DNA from: Verrucomicrobiota bacterium
Lineage (GTDB): Bacteria > Verrucomicrobiota > Kiritimatiellia > CAIQIC01 > JAGNIJ01
Direction: 5' to 3'
DNA length: 64,000 nt
Assembly: GCA_022710725.1 (NCBI GenBank)
Contig: JAKLGK010000004.1
Coordinates: 62,001-126,000 of the forward strand
Shown here: positions 9,128 to 17,966 of the stretch, in pieces
Position numbering within the stretch: position 1 is the stretch's first letter
Layout of the letters: every line of letters starts with the position of its first letter
Translations under genes and position numbers: made by a program
The notes under the pieces: model-generated
The model's input: the letters and a program-made list of their open reading frames with translations, nothing else
What the model was told of the DNA's origin: nothing
Database searches by the model: none

Positions 9128-9227
9128 AGGCACGAAGCGCCTCGCTCCGGCGAGGACAAAAAACAAGTTCATGTTCTGCCGCTCGACGATGGACAGTGAT
9201 CATGCTTTCGCAACAAGGAGGGTAAAA

Positions 9228-9908
9228 ATGGAATGGGGCCGAAAGATCAAGAGAAGCATCATCCGGTGCGGGATTCCGCCATCGTCCTCCCTTGACTTCT
9301 TCAACTCGCTGCTGGCCCTCGGCCGGTGGATGCGAGCGCATCCCGCGCCGCGGCATTTTGAGCGCCGCCTCCAACTCTTCGAGCATGTCGCGGGTCTCAT
9401 GGGCGGCGAGCCGTTCGACTACCTCGAGGCCGGGGTCATGTTCGGCGATTCGATCCGCGAGTGGAGCCAACTCTCGGCGCACCCGGAAACCCGGTTCTAC
9501 GGGTTCGACACCTTCACGGGCCTGCCGGAGGCCTGGCAGACCGGGTTGAAAAAGTTCGAGCCGGGGTCCTTCAGCAACGACGGGCAGGTGCCCCGCGTGG
9601 ACGATGCGCGGGTCACGTTTATCAAGGGGCTGTTTCAGGACACGCTCCCCGGATTCCTGGCCGAGTACAAGCCGCAGAAGCGCCTGATCGTTCACTGCGA
9701 TGCGGACCTCTATACCTCGACGTTGTATTGGCTGTGCACGTTGAACGGTCTGCTCAAGACGGGCACCATCCTGCTCTTCGACGACTTCGCGGTTCCAACC
9801 CACGATTTCCGGGCCTTCCTGGATTACACGGGCGCGTTCAGGAAACCGTACAAGGTCCTGGCGACGGCCGAAGTGGATTTCGAGAAAATCGCTTTTGAAT
9901 TGACATGA
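9228..9908 (+). CDS. TylF/MycF-like O-methyltransferase
   Basis: A 226-residue enzyme of the TylF/MycF (macrocin O-methyltransferase) family, which O-methylates sugars with SAM and a metal. Visible blocks are FDYLEAGVMFGDSIREW, FYGFDTFTGLPEAW, VHCDADLYTST and GTILLFDDF, with the acidic metal residues in the last two. I chose ATG 9228 because a strong AAGGAGGG ribosome site (9215-9222) sits five bases before it; a start at 9171 has none. A second family member lies at 42233-42955. Confidence 0.85.
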   Translation: MEWGRKIKRSIIRCGIPPSSSLDFFNSLLALGRWMRAHPAPRHFERRLQLFEHVAGLMGGEPFDYLEAGVMFGDSIREWSQLSAHPETRFYGFDTFTGLPEAWQTGLKKFEPGSFSNDGQVPRVDDARVTFIKGLFQDTLPGFLAEYKPQKRLIVHCDADLYTSTLYWLCTLNGLLKTGTILLFDDFAVPTHDFRAFLDYTGAFRKPYKVLATAEVDFEKIAFELT

Positions 9909-9931
9909 GGCGAACGCCGCCGAATATGGGG

Positions 9932-9952
9932 TTAGAGGACTGGTTCCTCTAA
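9932..9952. repeat. Small perfect hairpin before a ribosome site
   Basis: TTAGAGGA (9932-9939), a five-base loop and TCCTCTAA (9945-9952) form an 8-bp perfect stem. It lies between the methyltransferase stop and the AAGGAGG ribosome site of the beta-helix gene. The right arm contains TCCTC, which could alternatively pair with that ribosome site. Confidence 0.55.
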
Positions 9953-9971
9953 TCAACCAAGGAGGCGAGTC

Positions 9972-11381
9972 ATGCAGCGCCGCGTTCGGCTTTTCTCTCT
10001 TCATGCGCTTTGGATCGGTCTGGCCATCGCCCCCTGCGCCCGGGCCATCACCCGCTACGTCGCGCTCTCCGGGGCCTCCATCCCTCCGTACACCAATTGG
10101 GCCATGGCGGCCGCCACGATCCAGACGGCGCTGGACGCTTCGCAGGACGGCGACACGATCCTCGTAAGCAATGGGGTGTATTCTACGGGGAGCCGCGTCA
10201 CACCCGGCGCGATCCTGCCGAACCGCGTGGTGATTACCAACAACGTCATCCTCCAAAGCCTCAACGGCCCCACCAATACGGTGATCGCGGGCGACCGAGG
10301 CACGCCTGTTCGCTGCGTTTATGCCTCGGGCAATGCGGCGATCATCGGCTTTACGCTGACCAATGGCACCGCCAGGGCGACGGGCTCGGACAAGGATACC
10401 TGGGGGGGCGGCCTTTTCTTTAACGGGGCGTCGGACGGGCTGGTTTCCAACTGCATTGTCAGCGGCAATTTCGCGTTGAACGGACAGGGCGGCGGGATCA
10501 GCCTTTACAACGCCAATGTCTGCGTATGCGACTGCGTGATCGACGGCAACAGCGCCGACGGCGGCGGAGGCATGCGCCTTCAGGCCGGCCTCCCCACGCT
10601 GCGGAACCTCGTGCTGACCCACAACGAATCCGACGGCGGGGGCGGCGCCATCCACTACTACCACGCGTCCGGCACGGCCCGTAACCTCCTGATTGCAGGG
10701 AATTCGTCCATCACCCAGGGCGGCGGCCTTTACTTTGACGGATCGGACGCGGAGCTGGACAGCGTGACGATAGCCGCCAATTCCGCGCCGTCGGGATACG
10801 GCGGAGGAGTCATGGTTTCCTACGACAGCAGTCCGTCTCTGCATAATTGCATTCTCTGGGACAACACGACCGAGCAGATTGCCTTCAACCCGGAATGGTA
10901 CGACATCGAGATCACCCTTTCCTACTCGGACGTGCAGGGCGGAGAGGCCGGGATTGTCACGCACGGCGTCGGACCGGTGAACTGGCTGGCGGGCAATACG
11001 AACATCAACCCGCTCTTTGAAGCGGACGGCTCGTACCGCCTCCAGAATCTTTCGCCCTGCGTGGACGTCGGCGAGAACATGGCCTGGATGCCGGACGCCA
11101 CCGACTTGGCGCACAACCCCCGCATCGTGAACGGCCTGGTGGACATGGGGGCCTTCGAGTACGGCGTGGACCGCGACATCTCGATCCGGGTTTCCGCCGT
11201 GGACGTCGTGTGGTTCGGATACGTCGGGGAAACCTACCAGGTGCAGGGCGCCATGAGCCTGCTCAACCCGGTGTGGGAGAACATCGGAAGCCCGGTGGCC
11301 GGCACCGGGGCCTACATGTACGTGATGGACGTCACCCGGGACACCGGGCACCGATACTACCGCGTGATCGAAGCGCCTTGA
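9972..11381 (+). CDS. Secreted right-handed beta-helix repeat protein
   Basis: A 469-residue exported protein. A signal peptide (MQRRVRLFSLHALWIGLA to the ARA region) is followed by a parallel beta-helix with short repeats, such as GGGLFFNGASDGLVSNC, GGGISLYNANVCVCDC and GGGLYFDGSDAELDSV. It ends in a segment containing VDMGAFEYG, which is common in choice-of-anchor style bacterial surface proteins. A strong AAGGAGG ribosome site precedes ATG 9972. The last 25 bases overlap the convergent membrane gene. The fold suggests polysaccharide binding or lyase activity, but I see no catalytic signature. Confidence 0.8.
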   Translation: MQRRVRLFSLHALWIGLAIAPCARAITRYVALSGASIPPYTNWAMAAATIQTALDASQDGDTILVSNGVYSTGSRVTPGAILPNRVVITNNVILQSLNGPTNTVIAGDRGTPVRCVYASGNAAIIGFTLTNGTARATGSDKDTWGGGLFFNGASDGLVSNCIVSGNFALNGQGGGISLYNANVCVCDCVIDGNSADGGGGMRLQAGLPTLRNLVLTHNESDGGGGAIHYYHASGTARNLLIAGNSSITQGGGLYFDGSDAELDSVTIAANSAPSGYGGGVMVSYDSSPSLHNCILWDNTTEQIAFNPEWYDIEITLSYSDVQGGEAGIVTHGVGPVNWLAGNTNINPLFEADGSYRLQNLSPCVDVGENMAWMPDATDLAHNPRIVNGLVDMGAFEYGVDRDISIRVSAVDVVWFGYVGETYQVQGAMSLLNPVWENIGSPVAGTGAYMYVMDVTRDTGHRYYRVIEAP

Positions 11382-13393
11382 TCCGCGGCCAGCCGGAGGT
11401 CTTCCACCAGCAGGACGGCGTGGGCGGCCGGCCCCAGGCTGTCGGTCAACCGAACGACGGTCCGGCCGGGCGGAAGCGACGTCAGGACCACGGCCCACTC
11501 ATGCCTCTGGTTGGCCGGGAAGGTCTCCTGCGCTCCCGTGGAACTCCGCACCTGCTTGGTTCCCTCCACGGCGGCGCCCCGGACCGTCAGGCGGGCCTCC
11601 TGCGGCGCGCCGGTCAGATTGAAGAGTTCGACTTCCGCCGCGCCCTCCAGCATGCGCCAATCCCGGAAATCCTGGGTTTTCGCGTAGCGCCATCCCTCTC
11701 CGTACTGGAGGAAGAACGGCTGGCCGGCCGCGCGCGCTTTTTCGAGCATGTCCTCGGTGGTGTTGTAAAAGATTTCGCAGACAATGCGGTTGGTGTTGTC
11801 GGCGTAGTAGTCCTCGGTCATGCCCAGCCAACGCTGCCGGAGCTTGAGCGCCGGCTCGTTGGTGATGACCGCGTGGCGCGCAAAATACTGGCGCGGCCAT
11901 TCCCAGCCGCCGACCGTGGGCACGTAGAAGTAGCACTTGATCAGTTCGACATAGGCCGCGTCCGGGTAGCGCAGGGCAAACTGCTTCACCGTGTCGCGCC
12001 ACTTGAGTTCCAGAAAATTCTTCAGCGGTTCGTTCGGGACGGTGAAGGTCACATACGTGTTCGTGGGCGCGTGGAACCGCATCTCGTGGCTGGGCTCGAA
12101 CCATCGGTCCACGATCGCCGGGGCGCCCTTCGGAAGGTGGGCGTCCAGCCACCGGCTGACGTGGCTGTAGGGGGTGGGATGGCCCGTCAGGTTGACGGTC
12201 CACCAGAGCGGCGCGGCGGCATGCGCCGCCACGCCCGCCAGGAACAACGCCGCGGACAGGGTCGCCGCCCCGGGACGCGGCCAGCGCCGGCCCACCCATG
12301 CCGCCGCCTCGTGGATCGCCAGCCCGGCCAGCAGGATCGGAATGATCCACAGCGGCGTAAAGTAGCGAAGCGTGTAGATGCCGCCGCTCAAGGTCATCAT
12401 GAGCGCCAGCATGGCAAAGAGGACCACGCCGATCAGCAGCGTCAGCGCCAGGCCCGGTCGCAGGCCGCGGTTCTTCCAGGCCAGGACGAGGCCCAGCAGC
12501 GGAAGGCCCAGGGTCAGGAACACGCCCGGAACGCCCCGGCCCCATCCCATCACGAAGGGCAGCCGGCGCATCGCGGCAAACGTGTACACGGGATCGTTGG
12601 AAATCTTGTCGAGGATATCCCACTTGGTGTTGACGGCCGTGAGGAAGGAATAGGCCCACGGGGCGATGGAGAGCGCCCAGACCGCGAACGCGATCCAGCA
12701 GCGCGCGGGCACCGCGCGGAAATTCCACGCCGCTTTTTTCAGCACCAGGAAGAAGAGCGCCAGCCAGAGCAGCCCCGTGAAGGGCCACGCGGACAGGTGG
12801 GAATACGAGCCGAGGACCGCGGCCGCCGTGACACCGGCGAGCAGGCCGCGCGGCAACGGCCGCCCCCCGGCGGCGTTGTTCAGCAACGGCACAAAGAAGG
12901 CCGCGGTCAGGACGACGAACGGGAGCACGAAGCCATAGGCCAGCCCGATGCGCCCCCAGAACAGGGCGAACGGATTGACCAGCCCCAGGACGCCGAGGAT
13001 CCAGCCCAGGCGCGGGCCGGCCCACCACCGCCCGAGGAACACCAGGAACAGCGGCGTCAGCGCGCTCAACATGGCGAACGGGGTCCGGACGTGGAAAAGG
13101 GTCACCGGCAATTCGAACGTCCGCATATAGATGCAGGTCGCCACGCGCGACAGAGGCATCTGGCGGCCGGCCTGGAACACCTCGATGAACCACTTGAAGT
13201 ACTCGACCGGTTTAACGCCGCCCTGGAGCTGTTCAACCAGCTCCACCTCGTCCGAGCGCGTGTCCGTCACGCCCAGCTTGTAGAAACGGATGCCGATCGA
13301 CAGCGCCAGCAGGACGGCCAGGCCGAGCATCAGCCCCGTGCGGCCGGACGCGGCCGGGCGGCCTTCATCCACGGAATTGTTGTTCCCCGCCAT
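11357..13393 (-). CDS. GT-C (family 39-like) membrane glycosyltransferase
   Basis: A 678-residue protein with about ten hydrophobic segments in its first 420 residues and a large soluble C-terminal part. Residues 40-50 (GVTDTRSDEVE) carry the acidic pair expected in the first periplasmic loop of GT-C enzymes such as PMT/ArnT, which use polyprenyl-linked sugars. The C-terminal region is probably periplasmic and has no fold I recognise. It is transcribed divergently from a second GT-C gene at 13517, suggesting related roles in surface glycan assembly. Confidence 0.7.
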   Translation of the reverse strand: MAGNNNSVDEGRPAASGRTGLMLGLAVLLALSIGIRFYKLGVTDTRSDEVELVEQLQGGVKPVEYFKWFIEVFQAGRQMPLSRVATCIYMRTFELPVTLFHVRTPFAMLSALTPLFLVFLGRWWAGPRLGWILGVLGLVNPFALFWGRIGLAYGFVLPFVVLTAAFFVPLLNNAAGGRPLPRGLLAGVTAAAVLGSYSHLSAWPFTGLLWLALFFLVLKKAAWNFRAVPARCWIAFAVWALSIAPWAYSFLTAVNTKWDILDKISNDPVYTFAAMRRLPFVMGWGRGVPGVFLTLGLPLLGLVLAWKNRGLRPGLALTLLIGVVLFAMLALMMTLSGGIYTLRYFTPLWIIPILLAGLAIHEAAAWVGRRWPRPGAATLSAALFLAGVAAHAAAPLWWTVNLTGHPTPYSHVSRWLDAHLPKGAPAIVDRWFEPSHEMRFHAPTNTYVTFTVPNEPLKNFLELKWRDTVKQFALRYPDAAYVELIKCYFYVPTVGGWEWPRQYFARHAVITNEPALKLRQRWLGMTEDYYADNTNRIVCEIFYNTTEDMLEKARAAGQPFFLQYGEGWRYAKTQDFRDWRMLEGAAEVELFNLTGAPQEARLTVRGAAVEGTKQVRSSTGAQETFPANQRHEWAVVLTSLPPGRTVVRLTDSLGPAAHAVLLVEDLRLAADQGASITR

Positions 13394-13466
13394 ATGATCA
13401 GCCCGGGCCCCTGGCCCGCCGCATACTACCTCGGGGCCGGGTCCTTGTCCATCGCCGGGCGCCCGC

Positions 13467-13495
13467 TTGCAGGCCGATCATGGCGCTGGTAGAGT
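13467..13495 (+). promoter_or_regulatory. Candidate promoter for the 13517 membrane gene
   Basis: TTGCAG (13467-13472), a 17-base spacer and TAGAGT (13490-13495) form a plausible sigma-70 promoter. Transcription would begin near 13502, about 15 bases before the GTG start. Confidence 0.4.
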
Positions 13496-13516
13496 CTGAC
13501 GCGTGAGAACACACCG

Positions 13517-15070
13517 GTGAACGAACCCGTGTCCAGCCCGTCCCGTCGCGCGCTCGACGCCCTGCCCTATCTCGCCCTGGCGGCGTACATCGTGATGACC
13601 TTCGTCCTCATCCCCCGCCACGAACTGTGGCGCGATGAGGCGGCCGACTGGCTGTATACGCGATGGGGCCCTTCGCTGGCCGCCGTGCTGCATGACCTCG
13701 GCTACCAGACGGATCCCGGCGGCTGGCATACCGCCTTGTATTTCCTCCTCAAGGTCTTCCCCTCGCCCCTCGCCATGCAGGTTTTCCATTCGCTGATGGC
13801 GATCGCGGGCGTTTTCCTGTTCATCCGTTTCGGCCCGTTCACGCGTCTGGAAAAAATCCTGTACCCCTTCGGGTTCCTGGTCTTCTACGAGTACAACATC
13901 GTGGCGCGCAACTACGTGCCCATCCTGCTTTTCCTGTGCCTGGCGGCGACGCTCTACGCGCAGCGCTTCCGGCGCCCCTGGCTGTACATGCTCCCGCTGG
14001 CCCTGATGGCCCAGACCCACATGTACGGCGGCCTGTTCGCCGGGACGCTGGCGCTGCTGTACGTGATCGAATTGGCGGCGGCCCATCGAACGCGATGGCG
14101 TGAATACACCCCCTTCCTGGCGCCCCTGTTCGCGCTCGGGCTTGTTTTCCTGGTGTCGCTCTACCAGTTGATCCCGTTTGCGGAAGTGCGCGCGGTGCTG
14201 TCCGGCGGCGGAGAGATCGACTACTTCCAAACGGCGCGGGGCGTCCTGCTTCGCCTGGCGGCGCCGGTCGTGAAGCCGCAGTTCTACTTCTGGCCCGCCA
14301 ACACGGTAAGCGATCAGCACTCCACCCTGCTGGCCCTGCTTGGCCTGGCCGGCCTTCTCTACCTGGTCCACGCCAAGCCTGTCCCCCTGGGTTACTTTCT
14401 GGTCACCGGCGGGATCATCGCCTACCTGCTGGTCTTCCGGGGCAGCAACATGCGCTTCATCGGCATGCTCTGGCTGCTGCTGGTCTTCACCCAGTGGATC
14501 GGCCGCTATTACCCGGCACCCGGCCGGTGGGCGGACTCCAGATGGATGAAGCGGTATCCCCTCCTTCGGGCCGCGATCTTTTCCGCGTTCCTGGCCCTGC
14601 AAGCCATCGGAACAGTCACGGCATTCCGCATGGATTTTCAACACCCCTTTTCGGGCGGACGCGAGACGGCGCAGTTCCTGAACGCCCACCTCAAGAGCAC
14701 CAACGTGCTCGTGGGCACCGTGCTGTCCTACGCCACCCAGTCCATTCAACCCTACATGCGGCCCGAGTTCCCGCCGTTCTATTGCATCGAGCAGGAGCGT
14801 TTCTACCAGGGCCTGATCTGCGACGCCCAGTGGTACGAGAACGACAAGAAAGTGCCGCCCGTGGAGGCCATCCAAAGGCTGATCCGGAAAGCGGATTCCG
14901 GGACCTACGACCAGGTGTTGCTGATCACCCTGATGCCCCTGCAGGCCCCGGGCGTCCGGGTGATCGGCCCGTTCCCGCTGGACCGGCGGGTCTTGTGCGG
15001 CGACGAGAGCTTCTTTGTCCACGAGATCGACGTGGACACCCTGCGGGCGCAGTTGGAAGCGAACCGGTAG
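13517..15070 (+). CDS. GT-C (family 39-like) membrane glycosyltransferase
   Basis: A 517-residue polytopic protein with a GTG start. The first transmembrane segment is followed by HELWRDEAADW, the WRDE acidic motif of GT-C sugar transferases, and then by many hydrophobic helices up to about residue 370. The soluble tail is shorter than in the divergent neighbour. It likely transfers a sugar from a polyprenyl-phosphate donor on the periplasmic face. No ribosome site is obvious before GTG 13517, but no upstream in-frame ATG is available. Confidence 0.72.
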   Translation: MNEPVSSPSRRALDALPYLALAAYIVMTFVLIPRHELWRDEAADWLYTRWGPSLAAVLHDLGYQTDPGGWHTALYFLLKVFPSPLAMQVFHSLMAIAGVFLFIRFGPFTRLEKILYPFGFLVFYEYNIVARNYVPILLFLCLAATLYAQRFRRPWLYMLPLALMAQTHMYGGLFAGTLALLYVIELAAAHRTRWREYTPFLAPLFALGLVFLVSLYQLIPFAEVRAVLSGGGEIDYFQTARGVLLRLAAPVVKPQFYFWPANTVSDQHSTLLALLGLAGLLYLVHAKPVPLGYFLVTGGIIAYLLVFRGSNMRFIGMLWLLLVFTQWIGRYYPAPGRWADSRWMKRYPLLRAAIFSAFLALQAIGTVTAFRMDFQHPFSGGRETAQFLNAHLKSTNVLVGTVLSYATQSIQPYMRPEFPPFYCIEQERFYQGLICDAQWYENDKKVPPVEAIQRLIRKADSGTYDQVLLITLMPLQAPGVRVIGPFPLDRRVLCGDESFFVHEIDVDTLRAQLEANR

Positions 15071-15084
15071 CGGCCTGTTCGCGC

Positions 15085-16335
15085 TCACGCGCGCGGCGGC
15101 GCTCCAATCGGATCCGGCTTCCGGCCGGCCTTCAGAACAAGGTCGAATCCATAGGCGGACAGGATGGCCAGCACCAGCTGGAACACTTGCAGGAACTTGT
15201 TCGGATTGCGGATATTGTTAATGACCGGCAGCTTGTAGAAGACGGCGTACAGGGGAAAGTACTTCCCGAACGACAGCAGCAGCGTCACCAGCGCGGCGAC
15301 GCCCCAGAAAATGATCTCGGGCTTCTGCCGCGCGCCGGCCAGGGCGGCCAGGGCCAGGAGGAGCGGGATGGCGCCCAGGTACTGGTTCTCCAGCTTGAAA
15401 TTCTGGAAGCCGCGCCGGGTTTGCTCCCATCCCTCGGACCGGCCCATGCGCCCCCAGTACGGGCCCGCCGGCTCCCCGCTGCGCCAGCCCATGTAGCCGG
15501 GCGCGACGAAATCAATGCTCTCCTCGGGCGGCCAGCTCCACTGCGTGATGAACGCCCACTTCTCCCCGGGGTTTTCCTGTTCCATCGACGTCACGCCCTG
15601 CACATTGGCGCGATAGCCTTCCCACAACGGGTGGAAGGCAATTATCAAGGCGGACAGCAGCAGGGGAACCAGGACAACCGCCCACTTCCTGCCCTGGGCC
15701 CCGGCCGTCTGCCCGAGCCGGAAAAGGGCATACGGTCCCAGCGCGAGCGCGAAGAACAGCGCCACGTCCGCCTGCTCCAGGAACATCGCGCCCAGCGCCC
15801 CCCCCGCCAGGACCGCGAGGGCGGGCCGGCCGGTCTCCACGGCGCGATCCACCCACCAGAGGTAGGCCGCCGCCCACATCAGCACGCCGAACTTCATGAT
15901 GTGGCCGGCGTAGGTCAGCGTGAAATTGCTGCCGACCCAGAAGGCGGCGAGCGCCGCGACGGCGCAGGCGGGCCAGCTCACGTCCTTGCGCCGGAGGAAC
16001 GCCGCCAGCGCGAGCGAGGCCAGCACAAGGTCCAGCCCGTGCATCCAGTTGACAAAGGGAATCAGCGGCGACAACCAGAGCAGCAAATGGGTCCAGCCGG
16101 GAGGGATCACCATGTTGAAACCCAGCAGCATGCCGTCGTACCAGCCGCCCGAATAGCCGCCGGGGAGCAGCGCCTTCCGCAGCGCCAGGTCGCCGATGTT
16201 GTCGTCGGTGGTGAAAAGAAACCGCCCCGGCAGAAGGATCGAGCGGAAAATGGCAACGGCGACGAGGAGGAGAATGGCGACGAACAGGAAGCGATCCATG
16301 CGGTCGGTTTGCCGGTCCGTCAACGGCCCGTTCAT
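15085..16335 (-). CDS. YfhO-like membrane protein, N-terminal half
   Basis: A 416-residue polytopic membrane protein. It begins with a transmembrane helix (RFLFVAILLLVAVAIF), then a periplasmic segment with TTDDNIGD and GGWYDGMLLG, then about nine further helices, and ends at FQLVLAILSAYGFDLVLKAG, the point where full-length YfhO-type proteins continue into their second half. I chose ATG 16335, which overlaps the stop of the upstream gene (ATGA), over a longer opening reaching 16956. The gene at 17959-19230 looks like the missing C-terminal half. YfhO proteins act in lipid-linked glycan glucosylation. Confidence 0.65.
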   Translation of the reverse strand: MNGPLTDRQTDRMDRFLFVAILLLVAVAIFRSILLPGRFLFTTDDNIGDLALRKALLPGGYSGGWYDGMLLGFNMVIPPGWTHLLLWLSPLIPFVNWMHGLDLVLASLALAAFLRRKDVSWPACAVAALAAFWVGSNFTLTYAGHIMKFGVLMWAAAYLWWVDRAVETGRPALAVLAGGALGAMFLEQADVALFFALALGPYALFRLGQTAGAQGRKWAVVLVPLLLSALIIAFHPLWEGYRANVQGVTSMEQENPGEKWAFITQWSWPPEESIDFVAPGYMGWRSGEPAGPYWGRMGRSEGWEQTRRGFQNFKLENQYLGAIPLLLALAALAGARQKPEIIFWGVAALVTLLLSFGKYFPLYAVFYKLPVINNIRNPNKFLQVFQLVLAILSAYGFDLVLKAGRKPDPIGAPPRA

Positions 16336-17966
16336 GGCGTCCTCCGTGCGCGAATCTGGTCCAGCACGCCTCGCACCTGCGCCTCGCGCGGATTCATGTT
16401 CAACATCTCGACGGCCACACCTTCCGCTTCCTGGAGCCGGTTCCCCGCGAGCAGCGACTGAAGCCGCATGTTCAGCCATTCGTATCGGTGCGGGGCGGAG
16501 GCCGGCCGGTATCCCGCCAGGGCGTCCGCCGCCATCTCCGGCCGGTTCGAATACAGGCAGGTCCTGAAAATCTGCACCAGGACGCCATGGTCCGCGGGCC
16601 GCATCCCGAGGCATTTCGAGAGTTTCCGGAGCTTCGATTCGAACGCCGGGTCCGTGCCGCCCCACCGGCCCTCCTCGAACAACGCCACGAACTCGAAATC
16701 CTTTTCGGCGCGGCGGGTCAACTCGTCCATCGCCGCGGTCAGCGCCGGATCGGCTTCTTTGGCCCGGCGTGCGCAATAGACGGCCTCGTGGGGCAGCCGT
16801 TCGTTCAGGAACTCCCCGGCCAGGAAGGACCAATAGCGACCGCTTTGCACAAAAGTTTTCACGGCCTCCGCCGCCTCCGGCGCAATGGCGGGCGCGAGTT
16901 CCTGGGCCAGCAGTTCCTCGCCCAGCGGGCGGAGATGAATGCTGTCGTTCTGCCATATCTCCACCCCGGGCCCGAACTCGCCGGCCTGCTGCCGCTCGTA
17001 CAGCCGGTTGACCACGGCCCAGGCATCGAACACTTCGGCGCCCTCCCGCGGCTCGCGCTGCGCGGCGGAGTAATCCGCGTGGATGGCCTTGTACAGCTCC
17101 AGCGTGTTGGTGGTCTTGTAGGCGCGGCTGAAGTGCTCCAGCGCGCCGGCTTCATACGCCGGCAGCGGGTAGCGGCGGGATTCCGGGCGGACAAAGATCA
17201 TCAGGCGCGTCCCGCGCTTCCGGCAGCGTTCCGCGAATTCGTCGAGATTGCTCCGGAACCGGTCCACGGGCACCCGCGGGCGCGGCCAGGAGCGATCGAC
17301 CGCTTGCAGCAGCCGGCCGACGCCCTGGGCCAGCCGCATATTCTGCACCCGCACGGCCCACGAGGGGCGGCTGCCGGGGGCCAGGGACAGCAAGGCGTCT
17401 TTTTCGTGGTCGCTGAATCCATCCGCCTGGACAATCTGGTCGTTCCACCCGTGGTACACGATGACCAGGTCCGGGTGGCGGGGCCACACCCAGCGTTCCA
17501 GCGCGATCAGGCTCTGGTGCGTCGAATACGACGAGCAGCCGACGTTCAGCATTTCATAGCGGGTTCCGCCCGTGGCCGCGTTCAGCAGCCGGATCACCCG
17601 CTCGGGATACGGCCGGTACCCGCCCTGCGTGGTGGAGCCCCCCAGGAACGCCACGCGGAATTGCCCGGGTTGCTTCTCGACGGGGACCTCGGGGCGGCGG
17701 AAGCCGTAGCGGTCCGTGTACGGGGTATTCGGCTGCGACACCCAGATATAGCCGGGCGGAGCGAAATCGGTCTGGATATAGAACTCTTCCGTGCCGATGA
17801 AGCCGGCCACCGTGGGTTTCCAGAGCACCTTCTGCCGGGGTTCATGGCGAAACCCGGCCAGGCGCAAGGCTCCCTCGAGGGCCGCCAGCACCAGCGCCGT
17901 CATGACCACGGCGAGCAGGAGCCGTTTGAGCAGGGCGCGGCCCGGACCGCAGGACGGCCTATCCAT
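16332..17966 (-). CDS. Membrane-anchored SGNH/GDSL hydrolase with helical repeat tail
   Basis: A 544-residue protein with an N-terminal anchor helix (LLAVVMTALVLAALEGALRL) and a periplasmic SGNH hydrolase domain. Block I is VAFLGGSTTQGG, with the nucleophile Ser; block III-like GWNDQI carries the Asn; the Asp-His pair is NDSIHLRPLGEE. Residues from about 390 on are helical and TPR-like. SGNH enzymes near glycosyltransferases usually add or remove acetyl groups on surface polysaccharide. The gene lies between the two YfhO-like halves, overlapping one by 8 bases and the other by 4. Confidence 0.75.
   Translation of the reverse strand: MDRPSCGPGRALLKRLLLAVVMTALVLAALEGALRLAGFRHEPRQKVLWKPTVAGFIGTEEFYIQTDFAPPGYIWVSQPNTPYTDRYGFRRPEVPVEKQPGQFRVAFLGGSTTQGGYRPYPERVIRLLNAATGGTRYEMLNVGCSSYSTHQSLIALERWVWPRHPDLVIVYHGWNDQIVQADGFSDHEKDALLSLAPGSRPSWAVRVQNMRLAQGVGRLLQAVDRSWPRPRVPVDRFRSNLDEFAERCRKRGTRLMIFVRPESRRYPLPAYEAGALEHFSRAYKTTNTLELYKAIHADYSAAQREPREGAEVFDAWAVVNRLYERQQAGEFGPGVEIWQNDSIHLRPLGEELLAQELAPAIAPEAAEAVKTFVQSGRYWSFLAGEFLNERLPHEAVYCARRAKEADPALTAAMDELTRRAEKDFEFVALFEEGRWGGTDPAFESKLRKLSKCLGMRPADHGVLVQIFRTCLYSNRPEMAADALAGYRPASAPHRYEWLNMRLQSLLAGNRLQEAEGVAVEMLNMNPREAQVRGVLDQIRARRTP

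Noticed and set aside
8886-11498. A minus-strand open frame of about 870 codons.
   Set aside because: It lies antisense to well-supported methyltransferase and beta-helix genes and shows no family motif.
16336-16956. N-terminal extension of the 15085 gene.
   Set aside because: It is out of frame with, and overlaps, the SGNH gene; the ATGA junction at 16335 gives a natural start.
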